Source of the DNA: a virus
Virus record (IMG/VR): IMGVR_UViG_3300027608_000125
Span: 1-27,826 of that record
DNA: 27,826 nt
Strand: one strand, 5' to 3'
Shown: positions 1-7,825 of the stretch, in pieces
How the letters are laid out: every line of letters begins with the position of its first letter
How positions within the stretch are numbered: position 1 is the stretch's first letter
The notes under the pieces: generated by a model
What the model was told of the DNA's origin: nothing
Databases searched by the model: none
What the model saw: the letters and a program-made list of their open reading frames with translations, nothing else
Program-made: the position numbers and the translations under genes

Positions 1-143
1 AAAGCAGGAGCCCAGCCCCCAATAACTTCTGGGTTTCCTTGGCGAAAACGAATTTTGTCGCACTCATACCAACCACCCTCAGTGGTATAGCGCGTGTTCT
101 CTTTATTCACGCCCGGCTTGAACAGGATTTTTTGTAATGGCAT
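1..143 (-). CDS. Phage structural protein, N-terminal fragment
   Basis: The first 47 codons of a leftward gene that runs off the left end of the window; too short and incomplete for simple ORF calling. It begins MPLQKILFKPGVN and continues with YTTEGGWYECDKIRFRQG and IGGW. This opening resembles large structural proteins of podovirus-like environmental phages, which start with a similar LxFxPGIN and GGWxxCDKIRFR pattern (recalled family pattern, not searched). It follows the endolysin gene by 30 nt and continues the late transcription unit. The SD is weak (GGGA about 10 nt upstream). Exact role unknown. Confidence 0.75.
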   Translation of the reverse strand, partial: MPLQKILFKPGVNKENTRYTTEGGWYECDKIRFRQGNPEVIGGWAPA

Positions 144-173
144 GGCTTATTTTCCCATTAATTAGGAACCGCA

Positions 174-602
174 TCAAGCATACAGCCGAGTGCCTTGTTT
201 GTCGATAATTAACGCTTGTTTTTTGGGCGCAGTTGTTGGGGTGTTGGGGATGCTCACATGCGTCCAGCGATCAAACTCGCGGATGACTTGGTCATACGAC
301 AAGCCAGCAGCAATAATAGTTTTGACAACCTCGTCAGGAGTCACGCCAGGAACCCGAATGTCAGCAGCACAGCCGATGCGATGCTGAGAAGTATCCTTTG
401 AGCCCACAGCATCATTGACTTGCTTACTACGAAAAGCTGAATTAACCATAATTGGTCGTCCGCCCAAGGCAGTTTTGACCTCCTCAAGGAAGGCGGCAAG
501 TCGTTTAATATTTTCAAGTTCAGCCTCATTTGGTTCATTGTCAAACTGGCGATGGTCAGTGTGGGTCAACTCTTCAAGAGTAAAGTGTTCTGTCAAGTTC
601 AT
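174..602 (-). CDS. Endolysin, M15 family zinc peptidase
   Basis: Predicted peptidoglycan-cleaving enzyme that degrades host cell-wall cross-links at the end of infection. The 142-residue protein has the hallmark of the M15 (D-Ala-D-Ala carboxypeptidase/VanY-like) fold: SAFRS at 55-59, then SQHRIGCAAD at 72-81, giving zinc ligands H74 and D81, and a third histidine (H115) in WTHVSI. The length suits a single-domain phage endolysin with no separate wall-binding domain. There is no signal peptide, so it would depend on a holin for export. Its start overlaps the stop of the upstream holin gene (ATGA). Family call is firm; the exact bond cut is inferred. Confidence 0.9.
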   Translation of the reverse strand: MNLTEHFTLEELTHTDHRQFDNEPNEAELENIKRLAAFLEEVKTALGGRPIMVNSAFRSKQVNDAVGSKDTSQHRIGCAADIRVPGVTPDEVVKTIIAAGLSYDQVIREFDRWTHVSIPNTPTTAPKKQALIIDKQGTRLYA

Positions 603-1006
603 TTCTTTATCCTATCGGCAATCTTTTCCATAGTGCGGCCACCAAAATAAAAACTCATAACTAACATGCCCCACTGACCTAGTAGTTCTACGTATGCGCC
701 ACGAGTTTCATACTCAAAGATAGACGCAACAGCAAAACCGCTATAGGCAGCCAACAAGAAGATTAATGTCATTGGGCGGATGTTTTTAGATAGCCATGAG
801 TCACTGGACATGTCTGCTTCAACGCGGCGAGTAACGTTCTCTTGCTCAACCTCATAGAGTTTAGTCTCATTAGCCATCTTAGCTAATTCACCGTCTTGGG
901 CCATCTTAGCCAGTTCAAGCTGCGCTTTGGCCTTAGCCTCTGGGTCAGGAATTAATTTATCGATGAGTTTGCCACCAACCTGTAGCAGTGCGTCTAATCC
1001 TAACAT
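599..1006 (-). CDS. Holin, three-TM GTA-type family
   Basis: Predicted holin that forms inner-membrane lesions for endolysin release. The 135-residue protein starts with an amphipathic/hydrophobic segment (MLGLDALLQVGGKLIDKL), has a charged Ala/Lys/Glu-rich helix over about 21-65, and then two clear hydrophobic segments near 78-97 and 107-123, ending in a basic tail. This layout matches the 3TM holins described for gene transfer agents and phages (Pfam PF11351 as I recall). It overlaps both neighbours: the endolysin downstream by 4 nt and the two-TM protein upstream by 7 nt, giving a compact lysis cassette. Confidence 0.85.
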   Translation of the reverse strand: MLGLDALLQVGGKLIDKLIPDPEAKAKAQLELAKMAQDGELAKMANETKLYEVEQENVTRRVEADMSSDSWLSKNIRPMTLIFLLAAYSGFAVASIFEYETRGAYVELLGQWGMLVMSFYFGGRTMEKIADRIKK

Positions 1007-1272
1007 TTTGGATCCTTTGGTTTAGAGTCTTCATTCTGCATGAGTTTGATACCAGACAGGAACCCAATCATGCCGCCGATAAGAGTAGAAAAAGCGGGTG
1101 AAATCATTTTAAATATCTCGGCGTTGTCCACTTCCTTTGCCCATAGTCCTAACATAAAGGCTGTCACCATGGCCAGCACCGAGACACAAAGGGTGGTGCT
1201 TACCATCAACGTGACGTACAGCGTTAGCTTCTCTTTGGTGTCCCGTATCGGTTCTTGCGGTTTCTTGGTCAT
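1000..1272 (-). CDS. Small two-TM membrane protein in lysis cassette
   Basis: A 90-residue membrane protein with hydrophobic segments at about 17-43 and 57-76 and charged ends (MTKKPQEPIRDTKEK and a Lys/Asp-rich C-terminus). The short loop between the helices and both charged tails suggest N-in/C-in topology. It sits directly upstream of the holin and overlaps it, so it could be a second holin, an antiholin or an accessory lysis protein. No catalytic motif is visible. The position supports a lysis role, but the function is inferred from context only. Confidence 0.75.
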   Translation of the reverse strand: MTKKPQEPIRDTKEKLTLYVTLMVSTTLCVSVLAMVTAFMLGLWAKEVDNAEIFKMISPAFSTLIGGMIGFLSGIKLMQNEDSKPKDPKC

Positions 1273-1508
1273 ACGTATTTGTCAAAATGTTTTGTGTTGT
1301 TAAAGATTTCCAACTCAATCGTGTTTTGTCGCGCTCGTTTGTTGTACAACTCAATCTCAAGTGCGTCAACTGCTTTGTTTATCTTTTCGGCTTTTACAGC
1401 CTGTTTGTACTCAGCCTCCAGCCGTTCTGCTCTACGCTCCGAAGCTATTGCTCGGACATCGTATGGAGTGGGGAACACAAACGGATACCATTTGCGAAGC
1501 TGGATCAT
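1269..1508 (-). CDS. Small charged coiled-coil protein, unknown
   Basis: A 79-residue protein without a membrane segment or signal peptide. Residues about 20-65 are rich in Ala, Glu, Lys and Arg and look helical or coiled-coil. It overlaps both neighbours by 4 nt (stop/start ATGA style), so it is co-translated with the lysis and signal-peptide genes. Spanin proteins often lie here, but this one lacks the N-terminal membrane helix an i-spanin needs, so I do not call it one. Function not recognised. Confidence 0.65.
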   Translation of the reverse strand: MIQLRKWYPFVFPTPYDVRAIASERRAERLEAEYKQAVKAEKINKAVDALEIELYNKRARQNTIELEIFNNTKHFDKYV

Positions 1509-1792
1509 TTCTTTTCACGTTTAATCGCTTCTTCATAGCCACGCAAAATTAAAGATCGGGCTTCTGCCGAATCTGCTGTACCCGCCCACATAGGCAGGTT
1601 GTTCCAGATCACCACATAGTCTTCTGGCTTGCAATACTGTGCATTGTTCTTTAGCCACGCAACCATTTGCTGATGGCGCTCGGATGGGTTGTGAATTGTG
1701 TAGCCGATCCCATAGAACTCGCGCACATGGCAACCATTCTTGGCTACGGCTCCAACTAGCCCTAATAACAATAACAGAATGAGCCAACGCAT
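1505..1792 (-). CDS. Secreted or membrane-anchored small protein
   Basis: A 95-residue protein opening MRWLILLLLLGLVGAVAKNG, a strong signal peptide or membrane anchor. The rest is soluble, with several Trp and Tyr and a basic end (EEAIKREKK). A Cys follows the hydrophobic stretch, but the preceding residues (AKNG) do not form a lipobox. It lies within the lysis cassette and overlaps the next gene by 4 nt, so a role in disrupting the envelope is possible. Family not recognised. Confidence 0.7.
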   Translation of the reverse strand: MRWLILLLLLGLVGAVAKNGCHVREFYGIGYTIHNPSERHQQMVAWLKNNAQYCKPEDYVVIWNNLPMWAGTADSAEARSLILRGYEEAIKREKK

Positions 1793-1795
1793 TCA

Positions 1796-1888
1796 TCACA
1801 CCAAAGTCCATGCAATTATGTACGTGCCAAAGATAACAAAGGCCACAAGACAGGCTGCGGCAATGAATGCTTCAGCCCAGTCCCACAT
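1796..1888 (-). CDS. 30-residue single-TM peptide
   Basis: A very short gene, read directly from the reverse strand: MWDWAEAFIAAACLVAFVIF then GTYIIAWTLV and TGA. It is almost entirely one hydrophobic helix. Its start lies 2 nt after the stop of the upstream gene and its stop is 3 nt before the next start, so it fills the gap exactly, which supports a real coupled gene. It may be a lysis regulator or membrane peptide of the cassette. Function unknown; the evidence is spacing and composition. Confidence 0.6.
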   Translation of the reverse strand: MWDWAEAFIAAACLVAFVIFGTYIIAWTLV

Positions 1889-1890
1889 GG

Positions 1891-2313
1891 CTAGAACGTA
1901 ACCCAGTTGACTGTTGCCTCATCCCATTCATAGTACACGTTACCGCCATTATTGACCGCATCAGTTGGCATTGCTAGTGGTGCATCCCAAGTCATTGTGT
2001 CTAAATTACCAACCCAAGACGGGTAAGGCTTACGGGCTTCATGTTCTGCGGTTCTAGCAGCGGTGTACTCTGCTTCAGTCAATACTTGCAATACACCAGC
2101 AATAGTTGTGTCGGCATCGTCATCACAAGTGCCATAGTACTTGGGTGCGCGAAGGTATGTGCCTGTAGAGTCTGTGCTGATAGGCCATGTTGACTCATCT
2201 TGCCATGTGATTTGCAAGCCCTTAACTGAAGGCATAGACGGCCCTGTACGCTGTGGCTCAACAGTGCAAGGGATGCGGGTGTTGTAGTCAACTTCTGTTA
2301 CAACAATGTACAT
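1891..2313 (-). CDS. Tail-fibre-associated type protein
   Basis: A 140-residue protein with a Trp-rich C-terminal half: KPYPSWVGNLDTMTWDAPLA followed by YYEWDEATVNWV. The PYPSWV...TWxAP...YxWxE...W pattern recurs in small proteins encoded beside tail fibres of marine and freshwater phages (recalled pattern). It lies after the fibre-like genes and before the lysis cassette. A good SD (AGGAGA) precedes the ATG. Exact role (fibre tip, chaperone or structural) is not determined. Confidence 0.7.
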   Translation of the reverse strand: MYIVVTEVDYNTRIPCTVEPQRTGPSMPSVKGLQITWQDESTWPISTDSTGTYLRAPKYYGTCDDDADTTIAGVLQVLTEAEYTAARTAEHEARKPYPSWVGNLDTMTWDAPLAMPTDAVNNGGNVYYEWDEATVNWVTF

Positions 2314-2347
2314 AATGGCTCTCCTAATTTAACAAATTTTGCAAGTT

Positions 2348-3538
2348 CTAAACGGCAACTTTCCGAATTGCCCGAACACGATCAAAATTGTTCTTAGCAG
2401 GACTGAACTGATTGCCGCTATTGAAGGACGCCATCCATGCGTTCAAAGCAGATTCCTCCGTACTAGACCAGTAATTGGACTGCGAGTACGCTTGTGCGCC
2501 TCCTACTTGGAAATCTGCTGATGAGCTTTGAGCAGGTGTACCAGAAGTGTAATTACTACCACGACTTGGAACGGCATTGGTGTTAGTGCCTGAAGATGTG
2601 TTATTTGGGTCTGCATTTGGTTTTAAATTGAAATAGCATATCTCTAGTTCGTTCTTAGCAGGCATATACCAGTCTGTAAAACCCCCAATTGATAAAGCTT
2701 CACAGAACTCAGCCGCTGGATGAGATGCATTATTCATTGCTGCGCTATTGGCAGCGCCATTGACAACTGAACTTGTGCCAGCAGTTGTTGTAGCTGTAGT
2801 TTTCCACTGCTTGTTTGTGGTTTGAGCGGTAGATACTGGGCCAACTACTAAATTGTAATCTGCAATACCGTTACCAGCGGTTGAGATTTGGCCTGCAAAG
2901 AAGCCACCGCCAAAAGCCTGACCAATAACAGGAGTTGTAGTAATACCGTTACTTGAACCGCTTGCTGCACTTGTACCGGCTGAATTGGTTGCTGTAACAG
3001 TAAATGTGTATGAAGTGCCACCACTTAATCCAGATACAGTAATTGTTCCAGAACCAGCCTGACTTAGTGTGCCTGTAATACCGCTAGGTGACGATGTCGC
3101 TGTGTATGTCGTAATCGTAGCGCCGCCGTTGCTTGCTGGCGCTGTGTAGGCAACCGTTGCTGTAGTAGTACCTGTAGATGTAGCTGTTCCAATTGTTGGT
3201 GCTCCGGGAACCACCGCCGCTACTGTCGCCGTTGTGTTGGAATTAGCCGTAACTCCAGATGGCGCAACTGAATTAGTAGCTCTTACTTGACAAAAGATAC
3301 CAAACCCAACGTCCCCTGCAACCAACACATAAGTACTAGAAGTTGCGCCGCTAATTGACGTACTTGGACTTCTAAACCACTGATAAGTAAATGTTGGCGC
3401 TGGCGCTCCTGTCCACGTTCCATTTGTAGTCGTAAGCGTAGAGCCAAATGTGGCTGTACCTGTGACTGCTGGAGCTACAGTATTGACGGGCGCACTCCCG
3501 TAGGAGTTGCCCACAGAAGCCATCAATATACCTGTCAT
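2348..3538 (-). CDS. Ig/FN3 receptor-binding type protein with DUF1566-like end
   Basis: A 396-residue virion protein likely exposed on the tail and contacting the host. From the chosen start (MTGILMASVG) it has an Ig-like domain at about 16-108 (TWTGAPAPTFTYQWFR), a fibronectin type III domain at 111-203 (PGAPTIGTATSTG, then LSGGTSYTFTVTATNSAGTS) and a C-terminal domain from about 205 with GGFTDWYMPAKNELE, NYWSSTEE and VRAIRKV. The last resembles DUF1566/Lcl-type lectin-like domains. The reading frame extends 18 codons further upstream, but the ATG at 3538 overlaps the previous stop (ATGA) and has an AGGG SD, so it is preferred. Confidence 0.85.
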   Translation of the reverse strand: MTGILMASVGNSYGSAPVNTVAPAVTGTATFGSTLTTTNGTWTGAPAPTFTYQWFRSPSTSISGATSSTYVLVAGDVGFGIFCQVRATNSVAPSGVTANSNTTATVAAVVPGAPTIGTATSTGTTTATVAYTAPASNGGATITTYTATSSPSGITGTLSQAGSGTITVSGLSGGTSYTFTVTATNSAGTSAASGSSNGITTTPVIGQAFGGGFFAGQISTAGNGIADYNLVVGPVSTAQTTNKQWKTTATTTAGTSSVVNGAANSAAMNNASHPAAEFCEALSIGGFTDWYMPAKNELEICYFNLKPNADPNNTSSGTNTNAVPSRGSNYTSGTPAQSSSADFQVGGAQAYSQSNYWSSTEESALNAWMASFNSGNQFSPAKNNFDRVRAIRKVAV

Positions 3539-4422
3539 GTTACGTTCCCTGTGACAACACAAACAGTACCAGAGATAAACAACACGTTGCAAACGCCGCG
3601 TGTTGCCAACGAGATAGTAGCTTTGTCAGCGTCTGTGCCGCCAATATAAGCAGTGGTAATTGTCATAGTCAACGTGATTGCGCCAGAGGTGTTGTTAAAG
3701 ATAACAACAGCATCACCAGCAGCAAAAGTAGCATTGGGTACCACAATTGATCCGCTAGCGCCAACTTCAATAAACTCACCAATATCGCCTAAAGCAAGGG
3801 TGTAGCTAGTTGTTTTAGCTGCGCCAGACTGAGGGATGTTGAGGTAGCCTAATGAGCCAGATGACGGCAATGTCAAACTTGTAGATGCGCCAACAGTAAA
3901 TGTTGTTGGGAAACTACCTGAAATTGTCAGTGTGCTAGCGGCGTTGTTTGATACGCCTGTGCCACCATTTGCAGGACCTACTACGCCAGTTAAGGCAGAC
4001 AGCAAGCTTGACGATACTTTTACGTAATCAGTGCCGTTGTAGTAGACAAAACACTTTTCACCGACGGCAATTGACACACCTGTTTGGCCGGCAGCTTTAA
4101 ACGTTACTATGTTTGTAGCACCTGCGTGATCTACCATGTACAGCTTGCTGTAGCTGGGCCCTGTGATAACTTTAGCTACTGTTTGAGTGCCGGTAATACG
4201 AATCACCATGTACTGCGCTGTGGTAGTAGTTATTGAATTTCCTGACGAGTTACCTGTAGTGTTTGCCAAAGTAATAGCACCATCACCTGCAAAAGATAAT
4301 GTGCCTGCAATAGCAATATCAAGGTAGTCAGTAATACCGTAGTTGACTGTATCGCCCCACGTACCAGAGAGTGTTCCCTGTGTGGGGGTGACTAAGCCTA
4401 AAAGAGTTGTCGTTGCTGGCAT
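3535..4422 (-). CDS. Tail fibre-like virion protein
   Basis: A 295-residue Gly/Thr/Ser-rich protein of predicted beta structure. It opens MPATTTLLGLVTPTQGTLSG with TWGDTVN, then TLSFAGDGAITLANTTGNSS, and later GPANGGTGVSNNAASTLTIS, a pattern common in phage fibre and tail proteins. No enzyme motif is visible. It is between the repeat-built fibre gene and the Ig/FN3 protein, overlapping the latter by 4 nt, so these probably form one fibre/receptor-binding set. The family type is recognised; the exact position in the virion is inferred. Confidence 0.75.
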   Translation of the reverse strand: MPATTTLLGLVTPTQGTLSGTWGDTVNYGITDYLDIAIAGTLSFAGDGAITLANTTGNSSGNSITTTTAQYMVIRITGTQTVAKVITGPSYSKLYMVDHAGATNIVTFKAAGQTGVSIAVGEKCFVYYNGTDYVKVSSSLLSALTGVVGPANGGTGVSNNAASTLTISGSFPTTFTVGASTSLTLPSSGSLGYLNIPQSGAAKTTSYTLALGDIGEFIEVGASGSIVVPNATFAAGDAVVIFNNTSGAITLTMTITTAYIGGTDADKATISLATRGVCNVLFISGTVCVVTGNVT

Positions 4423-4432
4423 TTAAATGCTC

Positions 4433-5440
4433 CTAGTTTGTTGCGACTGCAACCCAGTTGGCAGTCTGTGTATTATCAATTACATCCCAGAATGGTTGTG
4501 CAGTCAACCCATCTGTACCTGTTGCTAACTCGTTAATAGACGCTACAAAAGCTGCTGCTGCTATCAAAGTTTCTGCACTTACTGCATTTTCAACAATTGT
4601 ACTTTTAAATGCTACTTGTGCCGTAATTACATCTGACCCCGTAGCGGTTTCTGTAATTGCCGCATTAACTACAACTATCGCCGTTACTGCATCTGTTCCC
4701 GTCGCCGTTTCCTGCACATCACCAAAATATACAAGACTTCCAGCTATGTTATCTGTTCCGGTTGCTGTCTCTGCAACTGTAGCCGCGTACACAGGCACAC
4801 TAGATACCGCATCCAATCCAGTAGCCGTTTCGGTTATCGTTGTAGCATAGTTAGGTGTAGATGTAATTCCATCGCTACCTGTAGCCGTCTCAGTAACCTG
4901 TGCCGCAAACGCTGCTACCGCTACAACATTGTCTGTTCCCGTTGCCGTTTCCGTTACCGCTACGCTAATCCCCAACGTAGACGTTACAACGTCTGAAGCA
5001 AGAGCTAACTCACCAACCCCACCCCAAGAGTTGTAACCCCAAGCGCTTTCGCCCCAGCCCGTGCCCGCTATTACCGCATCGTATACTTCACCGCCTACTA
5101 CTGCATCTGTGCCCGTAGCAGTCTCAGTAATTATTGCATCTACAGCTATAACCGAAGAAATTACGTCTGTTCCTGTGCTTGCCTCTGTTACCGTTGTAGC
5201 ATACAACGGCCCCCCTTCGGTAGCGTCTGTGCCTGTAGAGGTTTCCGTTATGTCTGAGGTAAATATCTTACCTGCCGCAATTACATCCGATCCAGTAGCT
5301 GTTTCACCTACTAAACCAGATGTGTCAAACTTTGCTACAACCGCGTCTGTGCTGGTAGAGGTTTCGTCGATGGTGCTGTCGTAGGCGACAAAGCCGCCCC
5401 AACCGCTGTCACCCCATGCGCCATCACCCCACCCGGCCAT
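4433..5440 (-). CDS. Tandem-repeat fibre protein (ETATGTD repeats)
   Basis: A 335-residue protein built almost wholly from repeats of about 20 residues centred on (T/A)ET(A/S)TG(T/S)D, each followed by a short Val/Ala/Ile-rich stretch and often Tyr/Phe-Ala. About fourteen units, some degenerate, can be counted. A Trp/Gly block opens the protein (AGWGDGAWGDSGWGGF) and a related block (GWGESAWGYNSWGG) recurs near residue 130. Such regular acidic repeats suggest an elongated beta-solenoid fibre shaft, with the Trp-rich parts as docking segments. The SD is weak and the start lies 2 nt from the previous stop, pointing to coupled translation. Confidence 0.8.
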   Translation of the reverse strand: MAGWGDGAWGDSGWGGFVAYDSTIDETSTSTDAVVAKFDTSGLVGETATGSDVIAAGKIFTSDITETSTGTDATEGGPLYATTVTEASTGTDVISSVIAVDAIITETATGTDAVVGGEVYDAVIAGTGWGESAWGYNSWGGVGELALASDVVTSTLGISVAVTETATGTDNVVAVAAFAAQVTETATGSDGITSTPNYATTITETATGLDAVSSVPVYAATVAETATGTDNIAGSLVYFGDVQETATGTDAVTAIVVVNAAITETATGSDVITAQVAFKSTIVENAVSAETLIAAAAFVASINELATGTDGLTAQPFWDVIDNTQTANWVAVATN

Positions 5441-5441
5441 A

Positions 5442-6020
5442 TTAAGCCGCCAAGCTGAATGTGTAAGTCACAGACAAAGTATCGCTGTTCACCACAGAAC
5501 GGTCACCGGGTGAGCCAAAGTCAGCCGCAGAGAACAATGTTCCTGTTGTGCCGCCTTTAACACTGCCGCTTGTTAAAAACGCGCCACCTATGGTGGTGGT
5601 TCCATTGATGTTAAACACGGCTGGTGAAGCTGAGTTAGTCACTACAGATGGATTGGCTGTTGTAGCAGTTACAAAAGTAGCAGCTACGCGGGTTCCGTTG
5701 CTATAGTTTGTATCTTCTGTCCAACCAGCGTGAGAGGCCATTGTATCACCCGCCGCAGGCGTATTAGAAGCGCCAGCGCCGTACAACCCAAGGAAGAAAG
5801 ATGTAATCTGAGTGACTGAAGTTAGAGCAGTCCCAGCCATGTAAGCTAGACCCGCGTTGACCACCAAGTTTTTAGACTCGGCTTGCCATTTAAAATTGCC
5901 ATCTTTATCACGGCAAATTATGTTAAATACGCCGGTTGCTTGTGCAGCTTCTCCAGCTTTGGTGTTGCAAGTCAGACCACTAGAAACAGTGTCAGTGGCT
6001 TTGGTTTTTTCAATAGTCAT
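5442..6020 (-). CDS. Virion protein, tail region
   Basis: A 192-residue protein. An N-terminal part carries GVFNIICRDKDGNFKWQAES, followed by a small-residue-rich region with WTEDTNYSNGTR and a C-terminal beta-rich stretch ending LSVTYTFSLA. The style (KDGNFKWxxExKNLVVNAG, then GWTEDTNY) is common to small structural proteins of environmental podovirus-like phages. It is immediately upstream of the repeat fibre gene and 9 nt after the previous one, in a tail gene cluster. Function by context only. Confidence 0.7.
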   Translation of the reverse strand: MTIEKTKATDTVSSGLTCNTKAGEAAQATGVFNIICRDKDGNFKWQAESKNLVVNAGLAYMAGTALTSVTQITSFFLGLYGAGASNTPAAGDTMASHAGWTEDTNYSNGTRVAATFVTATTANPSVVTNSASPAVFNINGTTTIGGAFLTSGSVKGGTTGTLFSAADFGSPGDRSVVNSDTLSVTYTFSLAA

Positions 6021-6029
6021 GATGACTCC

Positions 6030-6449
6030 TTAGTTAGAACTACGAATAAGAGCCGCCGTAGCGGTATTTGCTGGCATGGTGATTGTAAATGTAACAGTAG
6101 ATATTTTGTCAGATCCAAAGTCCAAAACGGCTATAGATTTGTTACCTTGGCTGGAGTTATAAATCAATGCGCCTCGAGCCGTAATAACTCCTGTCCATGA
6201 GATGTTAGGGAAACCCACAAAAGCTGTGTATCCAGAAGACGATACCGTGATGGGTGTTAACTGTGCCCCACCAGCAACGTAAGTGCCTGTATTAGGTACT
6301 TCGTTGGTTGCGCTGTACACAGTCGTGTCTTCGTTTAAATTTGCGCTGGCTGTGTACAAAGCAATCTTTATAACGTCAGTCGTCAAGTCATGTATGCCTT
6401 TATAAAGCTCTGCCTTAAAACTTGTGGTCTGGGTTTGAGCAATAGCCAT
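6030..6449 (-). CDS. Virion protein, tail region
   Basis: A 139-residue protein with no enzyme motif. The N-terminus has SFKAELYKGIHDLTTDVIKI followed by ALYTASANLNEDTTVY and NEVPNTGTYVAGG. This ordering is typical of small phage structural proteins that accompany tail and fibre genes. The start overlaps the adaptor gene stop by 1 nt, so the two are translationally coupled. Position suggests a tail tip or adaptor-attached component; the exact role is unknown. Confidence 0.7.
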   Translation of the reverse strand: MAIAQTQTTSFKAELYKGIHDLTTDVIKIALYTASANLNEDTTVYSATNEVPNTGTYVAGGAQLTPITVSSSGYTAFVGFPNISWTGVITARGALIYNSSQGNKSIAVLDFGSDKISTVTFTITMPANTATAALIRSSN

Positions 6450-7363
6450 TAGGTCACCGCCTGTCTAAATTGACCAGAACGGTAAGCATCTTGACGCTCC
6501 ATACCATCACCCAAACGTTTAGCCAATGCAAGCGCTTCCATGAACTTCTGGTTGTACAACTGCATCATGTCGGTTTCACCCTTCATGTATGTGTAAGCTT
6601 CAACCAAAGATGCGTACAAAAGCACTGGATCAAAGTTATCGCCTAGCCAAGACGTACCGCCTGCGTTAGTCACAGAAGCAACAGGAACGGAAAAACCAGA
6701 ACCTGTCCCACCAATATTGGCTGCGGCAGCAGACAGTGTATTTGCGACTCCATATTGCAGGCCACCATCTGTAATAGTTACGGCTGTTACTGCGCCGCCT
6801 GAAACAGTAATAGTAGCCAATGCCCCGCTTCCAGTACCGCCAGTCAAAGGCACATCAAAGTATGTACCCGCTGTGTATGCGCTACCGCCCGTAATAGTTC
6901 CTAATGTAGCCACAGGGCTTTGAACAATTGAAGGTGGGTAGAAGAAATAGTGCAGTTCCGCCCCGTATGCGGCATCTGGCGTTGGGCCAAGAATAAAAGT
7001 TAGCTCAGCCGGATTGTCTGAACGTGGGCCAAACAAAGCATAGTACCTAGGAAGCCCTGTGTCTGTGGGCTGTGGGTATGCTTGCCGGATAAAGTTAACG
7101 TCTTTGTTTAACAAGTACTCGTACTCACCACTGGCGCTAATAATGGCCAATGAATACACCGCTAAGAAATCCGTGGGGCACTGCAAATACTTGTTGTTTG
7201 TTGTAGTTGCGCCTGTCACATTACTGCGCAAAGACGGAAACTGTACCGAGTTGAATATACGCTCTTCAGCTTGCTGAACGAACACGGGGATATTAGCCAC
7301 GAAATCTGCTTCCGTGTTCTCCGTGTACGCTTGGATAGCGTTGCTGAGTTGCGTGTAATTCAT
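6449..7363 (-). CDS. Head-tail adaptor-type protein with inserted Gly-rich module
   Basis: A 304-residue protein whose ends match phage adaptor/connector proteins (SU10-type adaptors as I recall): IPVFVQQAEERIFNSVQFPS near 25-44, LQCPTDFLAVYSL, PRYYALFG, and after the insert DNFDPVLLYASLVEAYTYMK. Between about 153 and 236 sits an inserted Gly/Thr-rich beta module (TGGTGSGALATITVSGGAVT, then GGTGSGFSVPV). It likely joins portal to tail. The module splits the adaptor fold between YFFYPPS and the helical end. Start overlaps the upstream stop by 4 nt. Confidence 0.8.
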   Translation of the reverse strand: MNYTQLSNAIQAYTENTEADFVANIPVFVQQAEERIFNSVQFPSLRSNVTGATTTNNKYLQCPTDFLAVYSLAIISASGEYEYLLNKDVNFIRQAYPQPTDTGLPRYYALFGPRSDNPAELTFILGPTPDAAYGAELHYFFYPPSIVQSPVATLGTITGGSAYTAGTYFDVPLTGGTGSGALATITVSGGAVTAVTITDGGLQYGVANTLSAAAANIGGTGSGFSVPVASVTNAGGTSWLGDNFDPVLLYASLVEAYTYMKGETDMMQLYNQKFMEALALAKRLGDGMERQDAYRSGQFRQAVT

Positions 7364-7617
7364 GCCATCGGACCTCTAGCAATCGTGCCTTTGGTTGCCG
7401 CGCCGTTACCACGGGTGACGATACCAGTTGTTTTAGCTTCTGGTGCTGACCTGCGGTTAATGCCTGCAACAGACATATTGACTGTAGACGCATCGCTTCG
7501 GTCAGGACGGGAATTAGAAGCGGCTTTAACAGGCTTGCCCGTCATAGTGTGTGGAGGCGCATAGACCGCCGCATCACCAACTTCTTTGCCCATTATTTTT
7601 TTGCTAAACGTAGCCAT
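7360..7617 (-). CDS. Small virion-cluster protein, unknown
   Basis: An 85-residue basic protein rich in Ala, Thr, Lys and Arg, with no hydrophobic segment. It starts MATFSKKIMGKEVGDAAVYA and ends GNGAATKGTIARGPMA. It overlaps the adaptor gene by 4 nt and directly follows another tiny basic gene. Probably disordered and virion-associated or DNA-binding. Family not recognised; the evidence is coupling and position in an unbroken late operon. Confidence 0.65.
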   Translation of the reverse strand: MATFSKKIMGKEVGDAAVYAPPHTMTGKPVKAASNSRPDRSDASTVNMSVAGINRRSAPEAKTTGIVTRGNGAATKGTIARGPMA

Positions 7618-7618
7618 A

Positions 7619-7816
7619 TCAAGCTCCTTTTTTGTACGTAAAGGAAGACTTTTTCTGGTTAGCTACTTTAGCCAAACCACGACCCAGAGATTTCATCTGT
7701 GCGTTAGTTTTGCCGCCTTTGGCTAATTTAGTCATAGGCTTGCCGGGATGCAGCTTTTTCTCGTGCTTATGTACAGCACCAGCCACCATTTTTTTATCCT
7801 GTTTCATATCATTCAT
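7619..7816 (-). CDS. Small Lys-rich protein
   Basis: A 65-residue, strongly basic protein (MNDMKQDKKMVAGAVHKHEK, ending KKSSFTYKKGA) with a KLAKGGKTNAQMKSLGRGLA core. An AGGAG SD lies 8 nt before the ATG. It resembles the set of small Lys/Gly-rich genes further upstream (9190-10766) and may bind packaged DNA or pack inside the head. Function unknown. Confidence 0.65.
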   Translation of the reverse strand: MNDMKQDKKMVAGAVHKHEKKLHPGKPMTKLAKGGKTNAQMKSLGRGLAKVANQKKSSFTYKKGA

Positions 7817-7825
7817 TTTAAGCTC

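Noticed and set aside
4458-5384. Rightward open frames rich in Val/Ser/Pro opposite the repeat fibre gene
   Set aside because: They are mirror frames of the repeated leftward gene, have no SD and go against the operon direction.
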